Positions 1 to 5,507 are shown, counted from the first letter of the stretch. The stretch: 5,507 nt of DNA from Candidatus Cloacimonadota bacterium (GCA_021160355.1 JAGHCS010000124.1:1-5507); one strand, 5' to 3'. Numbers and translations are program-made. Notes: a model not told the origin generated them from the letters alone.

Positions 1-563
1 CTGCCGAGATCTTCTTTTCTAAGATTCTCAATAGTTTTTATTTCTCGATTATACCGTTCCAGTGAACTCTTCAATGGCTCGAGCGTTTCTTCGATTGCCT
101 GTTTGCCGAATTCGCTTTTTGTCTTTTCAAGCATTGTTTCCAGGTTTTGCTTAGCCAGCTTCAAGAAAGTTTCATTGTTGCTTTTTAGCGCATCGGACGA
201 AAGCGCATTAAATGTATCACGAAGATTTTCCGTTGCCTGCTTGAGAAGCTCTTTTTGTTCCTCTATATTTTTTTCTGTTTCTCGAACTTTGGTTTCAAGA
301 CGTGCACTTTCCTCTTTTTGTTTTTCAAGCTGTTCCCTTATTGAAGATATTGTGTCTTCAAGTTTTACTTTTTCGAGTTTGATCTCTTCAATATATTGAA
401 CATTTTGAAGTAATTTAGTTTCAGCTATTACTTTCTCATTTTGCAGCTCATCTGCCTGCAGGTTCTTTTTTTCGATAGAAGAGACTCTTTTCTGCATAAG
501 AAAAAAGGTGACCAAGATGCCTATGATCAAGCCGATAACGAGTGGAATTAAGGTGTTTATCAT
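1..563 (-). CDS. rmuC: RmuC family protein, N-terminal part (cut by window edge)
   Basis: Reading the minus strand from the ATG at 563 gives 187 codons with no stop up to the window edge. Residues about 4-23 form one hydrophobic membrane anchor. Residues about 27-112 are rich in Glu, Lys and Gln with a coiled-coil character. From about 114 the sequence matches the start of the RmuC domain: LRDTFNALSSDALKSNNETF, then a conserved-looking LEPLKSSLERYNREI stretch at 161-175. Family members are usually about 400-500 residues, so more than half the protein is missing here, including the presumed nuclease-like core. In E. coli RmuC limits recombination at inverted repeats; its biochemical role is still poorly defined. 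The start is supported by GGGA seven bases upstream and by the anchor beginning right after it. It is transcribed away from the two secreted-protein genes, so no operon link is expected. The family assignment is firm; the function is taken from the family. Confidence 0.93.
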   Translation of the reverse strand, partial: MINTLIPLVIGLIIGILVTFFLMQKRVSSIEKKNLQADELQNEKVIAETKLLQNVQYIEEIKLEKVKLEDTISSIREQLEKQKEESARLETKVRETEKNIEEQKELLKQATENLRDTFNALSSDALKSNNETFLKLAKQNLETMLEKTKSEFGKQAIEETLEPLKSSLERYNREIKTIENLRKEDLG

Positions 564-595
564 ACATACATCCCGAAATTTATTTTTGCATATGA

Positions 596-624
596 ATTTT
601 CTAATTGAATGATTATTGTGTCAA
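596..624 (-). promoter_or_regulatory. Candidate rmuC promoter
   Basis: On the minus strand a perfect TTGACA -35 box lies at 624-619. Seventeen bases later GAAAAT (601-596) matches four of six positions of the -10 consensus. It sits about 33 bases before the rmuC start codon, a sensible distance. The -10 box is weak and the sigma factor preference of this organism is unknown, so this is only a candidate. Confidence 0.35.
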
Positions 625-856
625 AATATTTCAACTTTTACGCAAGCAAAAATTTTTTCGTTTTATTGCTTCACTGTTTAGGTGGTTTCATTATATATGT
701 AGAGATAAAATTCTGAAAGTGATATAATAAAGAATATGAAAATTAAATTTGACAAAATTTATTCTAAACTCCCTTTCTTAAAAAAGGTATTATTATGAAG
801 ATTAAAATTGAATTCCGGATCGTATTAAGTTGCCCTTTTAACTTACTCCCCCTATA

Positions 857-893
857 CCGTAACTCGCATACATGCAGGCGTTTATGCAAGCGG
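857..893. repeat. Imperfect inverted repeat in the rmuC upstream spacer
   Basis: CTCGCATA at 863-870 pairs with TATGCAAG at 883-890 around a 12-base loop, with one C/A mismatch on the plus strand that becomes a G-U pair in minus-strand RNA. CCG at 857-859 can then pair with CGG at 891-893 past a three-base bulge. It is not followed by a T run on either strand, so it is not a clear terminator. It could be an RNA hairpin or part of an extragenic repeat. Confidence 0.35.
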
Positions 894-970
894 ATACAAG
901 AATTATGAATACAGTACTACTCGATCCAATACCCAACAAATTATATGGAAAAACAAATTTACTTAAATAA

Positions 971-1002
971 ACCTCACTATCCTCATCCCGGGATATTGAG
1001 GT
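971..1002. repeat. Stem-loop, 11 of 12 base pairs
   Basis: ACCTCACTATCC at 971-982 is the reverse complement of 991-1002 except at one position, and the loop is eight bases (983-990). The loop-side sequence also contains the eight-base palindrome TCCCGGGA. No T run follows on the plus strand; on the minus strand the next bases are TTATTTAAG, which is only mildly T-rich. It may stop transcripts weakly, bind a protein, or be a dispersed extragenic element. Confidence 0.5.
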
Positions 1003-1038
1003 ATTTGGATTATGAAGATTGAATTGGTGAAATATGAG

Positions 1039-1069
1039 TTGAAGTTCAAATTGAGGGACAAATTATAAT
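1039..1069 (+). promoter_or_regulatory. Candidate promoter for the 558-residue protein gene
   Basis: A perfect TATAAT lies at 1064-1069, 44 bases before the start codon. The best upstream partner is TTGAAG at 1039-1044, four of six matches, with a long 19-base spacer. A transcript starting near 1076 would carry the ribosome binding site AAGGAG. The -35 box and spacing are poor, and AT-rich DNA produces TATAAT by chance, so support is modest. Confidence 0.35.
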
Positions 1070-1113
1070 GGAACTCTTAAAAGAGAATTTGTTAACAGAA
1101 AATAAGGAGAAAA

Positions 1114-2790
1114 ATGAAGAAGCGAAATCAAATATCTAAGATTATCTTAAAGAAATTTATATTCCTGTTATTTACATTTATGATATTTACGAGTTATTTG
1201 CGTGCTGATAGTAGATGGGTTGAAATCGAAATATATTCTGATGTTTCTAAGATTAATGATTGTTATATATTTATTAATTCTTACGAGAAATATCTTGAAA
1301 AAGTAGATGAGACTGTAATGGGAGATGATATCGCAGTATTGAGAGATACCCAGACATTATATAACTACAACTACAATGGGACAGGAATAGTAGTACCTCC
1401 ATTAACTATTAACATTGAACTTGATGACGGAGATTATCCAAATGGAACTACACAAATTTGGGGACAGGGTGATGTGGGATTTTATTATCCTGACCAGAGC
1501 TATTATGCAATTGGAAATGATGTTTTACAGTCGGATGAAGCCTTTGTCGAAGTAACCTCTGCAAGCTATCCACCCGTTGGATATACTTATAGAACATCTG
1601 CTCTATCCTCCTCAAGTTGGAATTGGGTCTCTTTCCCTGTGCTTGATCCAGATTATGTCGATCCTATAGACTATGTTCTGGAACCAATACTCGATGATTT
1701 GGATGAAGTATTGCATCAGCAAGATGAGATATATAAAGACAATCAAGGACAATGGCAGAATGAGATTGGAGATTTCCGTAGTGTTGATGGCTACAAGATC
1801 GATATGGATGATGATGTTGAACTTGAAGTTGCAGGTTGGCTTGAAGATCCTTCAACTGTTATGTATCTTGATGAAGATGTGAGTAAAGGACCATGGAGCC
1901 CTATGTTAGGTATAGGAAACTGGATTGGTTGTTTTGTACCTGGAAGCACCGCATGGCAAACGGCTTTCTCTCAAATCATGGATGAGATCACTTTTATAAA
2001 AGCTGATGATTGGTCTTATGTAAAGGGTTATTCTGTTCCTTCGTCATTCTGTACTGTTGATTATGGCAAATTATATGTTGTCGGTGTTTCTGAAGATTGT
2101 AGTTTTACATGGACTACATTTGGTAAGGGCTCTAATCCATACGTAAAACCCGAAACAATAATCTTCACGTACGAAGAGGAAGCTGATTATATGCCAATAT
2201 TTGTCGATGACACAGACGCACTTGATGGTGTCGATGAGATTGGAGTCTTTCTTTGTGAAGAATGTATCGGAGCGAGTGTTATCGAAGAATTTCCCGTCTT
2301 CATACCTGCATACGTTGAGAATACGCTCATAAAAGAAGATGTCGAGTTGACATTCAGAACTGCATGTTATGATGATAAAAGTATCATGAAAAACATGTCG
2401 ATTTTTGTCTATGATGAGAAGGAAAAAGATTTCATTGAGGATATTGTTGTTCTTGATAACATGAATTCTGCACTTATAAAATTAGGAATCGGTGAAGATA
2501 TAGAAATCCCAACAGAGTTTTCAGTTCATCAAAATTATCCCAATCCAGTAAAAGGAACAACAACAATCTCATTTACACTTCCGGAAGATAATAAGGAAGC
2601 ACAGGTCACGATTTATAATATCAAAGGACAAATAGTGAAAGAGTTAGAGGCGAGTGTTTCAAATAAAGGATTTAATGCAGTATGGGATTGCACCGATAAA
2701 AGTAATAAACCGGTTTCAAGTGGTATTTATTTCTATAACGTTACATCTGGTGAATATTCTGAAATGAAAAAAATGTTATTGGCACAATGA
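1114..2790 (+). CDS. Secreted multidomain protein with T9SS type A sorting domain
   Basis: This encodes 558 residues. Residues 1-31 form a Sec signal peptide: basic start, hydrophobic core at about 15-27, likely cleavage after the Ala of YLRA. Residues 37-165 are a beta-rich region I do not recognise. Residues 169-301 hold two related halves: WNWVSFPV (169-176) followed by EPILDDLDEVL, and GNWIGCFVP (268-276) followed by SQIMDEITFIKADDW. Residues about 353-400 contain DEIGVFLCEECIGASVI, resembling a module I associate with exported Cloacimonadota proteins. Residues 464-558 are the T9SS type A tail: FSVHQNYPNPVKGTTTISF, IYNIKGQIVKEL, then SSGIYFYNV and a Lys-rich end. In T9SS organisms this tail directs passage across the outer membrane and is usually removed by the sortase PorU. 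AAGGAG at 1104-1109 supports the start. No catalytic motif is visible; the role may be structural or adhesive. The sorting tail is firm, the function unknown. Confidence 0.93.
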   Translation: MKKRNQISKIILKKFIFLLFTFMIFTSYLRADSRWVEIEIYSDVSKINDCYIFINSYEKYLEKVDETVMGDDIAVLRDTQTLYNYNYNGTGIVVPPLTINIELDDGDYPNGTTQIWGQGDVGFYYPDQSYYAIGNDVLQSDEAFVEVTSASYPPVGYTYRTSALSSSSWNWVSFPVLDPDYVDPIDYVLEPILDDLDEVLHQQDEIYKDNQGQWQNEIGDFRSVDGYKIDMDDDVELEVAGWLEDPSTVMYLDEDVSKGPWSPMLGIGNWIGCFVPGSTAWQTAFSQIMDEITFIKADDWSYVKGYSVPSSFCTVDYGKLYVVGVSEDCSFTWTTFGKGSNPYVKPETIIFTYEEEADYMPIFVDDTDALDGVDEIGVFLCEECIGASVIEEFPVFIPAYVENTLIKEDVELTFRTACYDDKSIMKNMSIFVYDEKEKDFIEDIVVLDNMNSALIKLGIGEDIEIPTEFSVHQNYPNPVKGTTTISFTLPEDNKEAQVTIYNIKGQIVKELEASVSNKGFNAVWDCTDKSNKPVSSGIYFYNVTSGEYSEMKKMLLAQ

Positions 2791-2829
2791 TGGCTATCCA
2801 GTCTAATTCCTATAATTAAAATGTAATAA

Positions 2830-2858
2830 TGCGGGTAGGTGAGATGCATCTACCCGCA
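2830..2858 (+). terminator. Strong hairpin between the two secreted-protein genes
   Basis: TGCGGGTAG at 2830-2838 pairs perfectly with CTACCCGCA at 2850-2858 around an 11-base loop, 40 bases after the upstream stop codon and 32 bases before the next start. The position and GC-rich stem fit a transcription terminator. However, the following bases are AATGAATATGG with no T run, so termination would be atypical. It could instead be an mRNA-end stabiliser or an attenuating leader element of the downstream gene. Confidence 0.5.
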
Positions 2859-2890
2859 ATGAATATGGTTAATACATTGAAGAAGGTTAA

Positions 2891-5113
2891 ATGAATAAGA
2901 AATGTATAAGTATATTTTTGGTTTTGATTTTATTGTGTGCCATGTGCACTATACAAGCAGATACGGTTATAGTCGACATACACGGTAGCGGAGATTATAC
3001 ATCCATCCAAGAAGGAATAGACACCTCAGTAAATGGAGATACGGTCTTAGTATATCCTGGAATATATTTAGAGAATATAAACTATAATGGGAGAAATATA
3101 ACTGTTGCAAGTTTATACATCACGACACAAACAGACTCATTTATTCATAAAACAATAATTGATGGCGACCAAAATGGGAGTGTGGTAACCTTTGAGAGTG
3201 GAGAAGATACCACTGCTGTTCTTTGTGGATTTACTGTTAAAAATGGAAGTGGAACATATAATGATTTCTTGATAATGGGAGGGGGAATTTTACTTATAAA
3301 TTCTCAAGCGTCTATAAATAATTGTATGATTATGAATAATATAAGCCAAGGGGGTGCAGGAATATGTCTCTATTACTCTTATATGAGTATTGGTAATACG
3401 AGTATTTTTAACAACCACAGTACTCACTGGGGAGGAGGTATTGGTCTATACAATTCTGAGATGGACTTTAATTTAACGAATAAATGCAATATATTTCTCA
3501 ATTATGCGGGTGAAGGATGTGATCTTAAAGCAATAAACAGTAATGTTATTAATGTTGTTGTTGATACATTTACTGTAAAGAATCCAGACGATTATTTTGC
3601 ATATCCACTTGATAATTTTAATTTTACTATTCAAAATAATAAAATTGAACAAATTGATAACAATATTTATGTTAGCCCTTCGGGTAATAATAACAATACT
3701 GGATTAACTGCAGATAATTCCCTACAAACAATAAGTTATGCATTAACAAAGATAAAATCTAATCCAAGTCGAAATAATACAATATTTTTATCTTCGGGTA
3801 CTTTTTCTTCTATCGCTACAAATGAGAAATTCCCATTAAATTGTAGGGCTTATGTTCCAATACACGGTGAGAATAAGGATTTAACTATACTTGATGGTGA
3901 GGGACAGTATTATATTTTTTATTCAAGATATGATTCTCTTTATACAGTAGAAAACTTAACTATACAAAATGGTTTATCTTATGATTACAGTGGTGGAGGG
4001 ATGCTTATTGATTATAGTTCGAACATATTAATTAAAAATGTTAATTTTATAAACAATAAAGCTGATGAACGAGGTGGAGCAATATTTATGAATAATTCAA
4101 CGGTTATTTTTGAGAACTGCCTCATAAAAAATAATTGTGCTGAATTTGGTGGAGGTATAAAAATTACACAAAATTCCAATCCTGTTTTCATAAATTGTAT
4201 TATAGATAGTAATTATACCATTACTCCTGATTGGGGATATGGTGGTGCGATCAGCAATAATGTCGAGTCAAATTCTATTTTTATTAATACACAAATAACG
4301 AATAATGTTTCTGATGATTGTAGTGGGATTACCGTGTCGGGAGGTGCTGGTAGTTATTGTGACCCAACATTCATTAATTGTACGGTTTGTGATAATTCAG
4401 AGAATCCTAACGGAACCATCAAACAGGGAGATCATTCTCATGTTTCATTAATAAATACAATTATAAGAAATCCTTCTCAAGAGGAGATAATATTTTGGGA
4501 AGGATATCCAGAAAAAACCGTATCGCTATCCTACTGTAATATTGATGGAGGTATCGATGCGATCAACACTAACAATAGTGGCACCATTATCTGGGGAGTC
4601 GGCAATATAGACGAAGATCCACTTTTTGTTGGTGTCGATCCGTTCAGCTATGAGTTAACGGAATATTCTCCCTGCATCGATGCAGGCACACTAGACACAA
4701 CCGGGCTGCATCTCCCCGCAATGGATTTAGCTGGTAATCAAAGAATTTATAATGGCAGAATAGACATTGGCGCATACGAGTATCAAGGAGTTGGTGTAGA
4801 TGAACCGGATACATCATTTATTCATAATTTGTATTTATTTCAAAATAGTCCAAATCCCTTTAGGGAATCAACCACAATATCTTTTATCTCGGCAGATTAT
4901 GAGAGGATAAAGGAATATACGCTTTCTATTTACAACACCAAAGGTCAGCTTGTGAAAAGATATAAAGGGAAAGAAGAAAATTTTTGGGTAAAAACTGAAA
5001 TCGAATGGGATGGCACGGACGAGCAGGGAAGGCAGGTTGCACCCGGAACGTATTTGTATAAATTAGAGTATAACGGGCATGCGATTGTGAGGAAGATGGT
5101 GAAGCTGCGCTGA
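2891..5113 (+). CDS. Secreted double beta-helix protein with T9SS sorting domain
   Basis: This encodes 740 residues. Residues 1-23 are a Sec signal peptide ending IQA. Block one (24 to about 230) opens like a pectate lyase/pectinesterase-type beta-helix (SGDYTSIQEGI, then GDTVLVYPGIYLENI) and continues with coils marked by GGG at 130-132 and 181-183. Block two restarts at about 257 with NNIYVSPSGNNNNTG, like a DUF1565 N-cap, and has coils marked by GG(G) at 368, 395, 420 and 451. FINN and GGAI motifs recall chlamydial Pmp repeats. An NC pair recurs at 144-145, 409-410, 435-436 and 496-497, suggesting a stacked ladder. Residues 572-631 (NIDEDPLFV, SPCIDAGT, DLAGNQRIYNGRIDIGAYEY) match the choice-of-anchor Q type closing segment. 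Residues 645-740 are the T9SS type A tail (LFQNSPNPFRESTTISF, IYNTKGQLVKRY, APGTYLYKL). AGAAGG lies four bases before the ATG. No polysaccharide lyase active site could be assigned; adhesion or glycan binding is equally likely. Confidence 0.94.
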   Translation: MNKKCISIFLVLILLCAMCTIQADTVIVDIHGSGDYTSIQEGIDTSVNGDTVLVYPGIYLENINYNGRNITVASLYITTQTDSFIHKTIIDGDQNGSVVTFESGEDTTAVLCGFTVKNGSGTYNDFLIMGGGILLINSQASINNCMIMNNISQGGAGICLYYSYMSIGNTSIFNNHSTHWGGGIGLYNSEMDFNLTNKCNIFLNYAGEGCDLKAINSNVINVVVDTFTVKNPDDYFAYPLDNFNFTIQNNKIEQIDNNIYVSPSGNNNNTGLTADNSLQTISYALTKIKSNPSRNNTIFLSSGTFSSIATNEKFPLNCRAYVPIHGENKDLTILDGEGQYYIFYSRYDSLYTVENLTIQNGLSYDYSGGGMLIDYSSNILIKNVNFINNKADERGGAIFMNNSTVIFENCLIKNNCAEFGGGIKITQNSNPVFINCIIDSNYTITPDWGYGGAISNNVESNSIFINTQITNNVSDDCSGITVSGGAGSYCDPTFINCTVCDNSENPNGTIKQGDHSHVSLINTIIRNPSQEEIIFWEGYPEKTVSLSYCNIDGGIDAINTNNSGTIIWGVGNIDEDPLFVGVDPFSYELTEYSPCIDAGTLDTTGLHLPAMDLAGNQRIYNGRIDIGAYEYQGVGVDEPDTSFIHNLYLFQNSPNPFRESTTISFISADYERIKEYTLSIYNTKGQLVKRYKGKEENFWVKTEIEWDGTDEQGRQVAPGTYLYKLEYNGHAIVRKMVKLR

Positions 5114-5176
5114 CGCTACGCAGAGAAGAGCGTGAAGAGTAGAGCGACCCACCTTCTGCTTATAATCTAGAAAAAT

Positions 5177-5207
5177 CTCCTCTTGAGAGGAGTCCGGCTT
5201 TAGCCGG
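5177..5207. repeat. REP-like twin hairpin; terminator-like on the minus strand
   Basis: Two hairpins stand back to back. CTCCTCT at 5177-5183 pairs with AGAGGAG at 5186-5192, most likely as a 6-bp stem with a TTGA loop. CCGGC at 5194-5198 pairs with GCCGG at 5203-5207 around TTTA. The layout, followed by GGAGGTGTGT, resembles extragenic repeats I recall as widespread in Bacteroidota-like genomes, often linked to REP-associated tyrosine transposases. Read on the minus strand the first hairpin is followed by ATTTTTC, so it could terminate a leftward transcript. On the plus strand no T run follows, though the stems may protect the mRNA end of the beta-helix gene. Confidence 0.65.
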
Positions 5208-5236
5208 GAGGTGTGTAATTTCGATTCAGGATAAAC

Positions 5237-5263
5237 CTACTCACTTCAAAAACTATAGAGTAG
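5237..5263. repeat. Short inverted repeat
   Basis: CTACTC at 5237-5242 pairs with GAGTAG at 5258-5263 around a 15-base AT-rich loop. Alone it is weak, but it is one of four hairpins packed into 150 bases, which suggests it belongs to a larger structured extragenic element. Confidence 0.3.
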
Positions 5264-5309
5264 AGGCGTTTTACCCCATCATGAACAATAATATTTCATC
5301 CTCACTTCA

Positions 5310-5326
5310 TGCTTCGCCACGAAGCA
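5310..5326. repeat. 7-bp perfect stem-loop
   Basis: TGCTTCG at 5310-5316 pairs perfectly with CGAAGCA at 5320-5326 around the three-base loop CCA. No T run follows on either strand, so it is not a standard terminator. Its position beside the other hairpins makes a repeat element or structured RNA end plausible. Confidence 0.5.
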
Positions 5327-5347
5327 AGTCTGGCATTATAGCAAAGT

Positions 5348-5506
5348 TTATATACCGTCGGAATAAGAGGTGCTGTTTATAAAGATAGACTCTTCGATTA
5401 TACATTTCCGCCGCGGATCGGGTATGCTAAGAGTGGCAATCCTTTTATGTTTTGCAGTTAATTCCGGGTCAAAATTTACAAATATTTTGTTAGCACACTT
5501 CAAAGA
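5348..5506 (-). CDS. Possible C-terminal end of an unidentified ORF (partial)
   Basis: One minus-strand frame is open from the right window edge (5506) for 52 codons to a TAA at 5350-5348. It includes the stretch KHKRIATLSIPDPRRKC. I do not recognise a family. The composition is plausible for protein but no start is visible, and a plus-strand frame (5342-5460) is open over nearly the same bases, which weakens both. The minus-strand terminator-like hairpin at 5177-5192 would fit a leftward gene ending here. Treat as unproven. Confidence 0.2.
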   Translation of the reverse strand, partial: SLKCANKIFVNFDPELTAKHKRIATLSIPDPRRKCIIEESIFINSTSYSDGI

Positions 5507-5507
5507 C

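Larger units (their letters stand above)
792..1020 (+). repeat. 12-base direct repeat ATTATGAAGATT, two copies
   Basis: ATTATGAAGATT occurs at 792-803 and again at 1009-1020, 217 bases apart. The match extends to GAATT if a six-base AAAATT insertion in the first copy is allowed. Both copies contain the ATG of a mini-ORF beginning Met-Lys-Ile. It may be a remnant of a local duplication, or chance in AT-rich DNA; the 12 bases alone do not decide. Confidence 0.4.
564..1113. other. Divergent intergenic region, 550 bases, no confirmed gene
   Basis: This spacer separates rmuC from the 558-residue protein gene. It holds candidate promoters for both, two imperfect inverted repeats (857-893 and 971-1002) and a 12-base direct repeat. 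Three plus-strand mini-ORFs were read: 795-908 (37 codons, AAAAAAGG seven bases upstream), 1012-1068 (18 codons) and 1068-1139 (23 codons, overlapping the next gene start). A perfect TATAAT at 723-728 with a four-of-six TAGAGA at 700-705 could precede the first. On the minus strand, 1062-838 is free of stops for 74 codons but has an ATG only near its end. None of these resembles a family I recognise with confidence; 781-1070 could be eroded gene remains. Confidence 0.6.
5114..5507. other. 3' spacer, hairpin-dense, no confirmed gene
   Basis: After the stop of the double beta-helix gene, 394 bases run to the window end without a convincing gene. Four inverted repeats fall between 5177 and 5326. 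A nine-base direct repeat CTCACTTCA occurs at 5240-5248 and 5301-5309. Short open frames exist on both strands: minus 5506-5348 (52 codons, open to the right edge), plus 5281-5382 (33 codons from an ATG with no clear ribosome binding site), and plus 5342-5460 (39 codons, no start near its beginning). They overlap each other, so at most some can be real. Confidence 0.6.

Noticed and set aside
103..399. 98-codon plus-strand open frame, Ser- and Phe-rich
   Set aside because: It lies wholly antisense to the well-supported rmuC coding region; its Ser/Phe-rich text is what the complement of Glu/Lys coiled-coil codons gives.
749..754. Perfect TTGACA on the plus strand
   Set aside because: No -10-like box lies at a workable distance downstream; the nearest TATTAT (788-793) is 33 bases away.
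795..960. Weak resemblance of MKIKIEF and later GYKNYEY text to the start of Cas6 proteins
   Set aside because: It needs a frameshift, covers only a few residues, and no CRISPR array or other cas gene is visible. Resemblance this short is not evidence.
838..1062. 74-codon stop-free frame on the minus strand
   Set aside because: There is no start codon except near its end and no recognisable motif, and the opposite strand carries other short frames. Chance in this spacer is likely.
1664..1882. Open frames of 63 (minus) and 69 (plus) codons inside the 558-residue gene
   Set aside because: Both overlap a strong coding region with a signal peptide and a sorting domain, and neither resembles a protein family.
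2811..2816. Perfect TATAAT upstream of the double beta-helix gene
   Set aside because: No acceptable -35 box lies 15-19 bases upstream, and a transcript from it would run straight into the hairpin at 2830-2858.
2891..2959. Lipoprotein signal in the double beta-helix protein, because Cys residues occur in the leader (LLCAMC)
   Set aside because: The residues before either Cys do not fit the lipobox, and a normal signal peptidase I site follows at IQA.
5281..5382. 33-codon plus-strand ORF starting ATG at 5281
   Set aside because: It has no clear ribosome binding site, spans the hairpin at 5310-5326, and overlaps other open frames; no motif is recognisable.

Overview
The window looks like chromosomal DNA from an AT-rich bacterium of the FCB (Bacteroidota-like) lineage. 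The main evidence is two adjacent secreted proteins that both end in a type A C-terminal sorting domain of the type IX secretion system (T9SS), with the hallmark QNYPNP / QNSPNP motif. The architecture of the 558-residue protein and the hairpin-rich spacers remind me of Candidatus Cloacimonadota. That placement is inference and was not tested by any search.

Layout. Positions 1-563 (minus strand) hold the N-terminal 187 codons of rmuC, a membrane-anchored coiled-coil protein of DNA maintenance; the rest lies left of the window. Positions 564-1113 are a long divergent spacer with a candidate promoter for each flanking gene, two imperfect inverted repeats, a short direct repeat and a few unsupported mini-ORFs. 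Positions 1114-2790 (plus) encode a 558-residue exported multidomain protein of unknown function. Positions 2791-2890 are a spacer with a strong 9-bp hairpin. Positions 2891-5113 (plus) encode a 740-residue exported protein built from two successive right-handed parallel beta-helix blocks. Positions 5114-5507 are a hairpin-dense spacer with a REP-like twin hairpin and two overlapping short open frames, one on each strand, neither of which can be confirmed.

How the genes relate. The two plus-strand genes share an export route: a Sec signal peptide first, then the T9SS C-terminal tag. They are probably cell-surface or released proteins, possibly for adhesion or polysaccharide contact. They are close and co-oriented, but the hairpin between them leaves open whether they share a transcript. 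RmuC is divergent and functionally unrelated. No CRISPR array, transposase, tRNA, rRNA or recognisable defence system is visible. The most notable points are the double beta-helix fusion with an internal second N-cap, the uneven base composition along that gene, the internal duplication in the 558-residue protein, and the hairpin-dense 3' spacer. I do not see a convincing new biological system.
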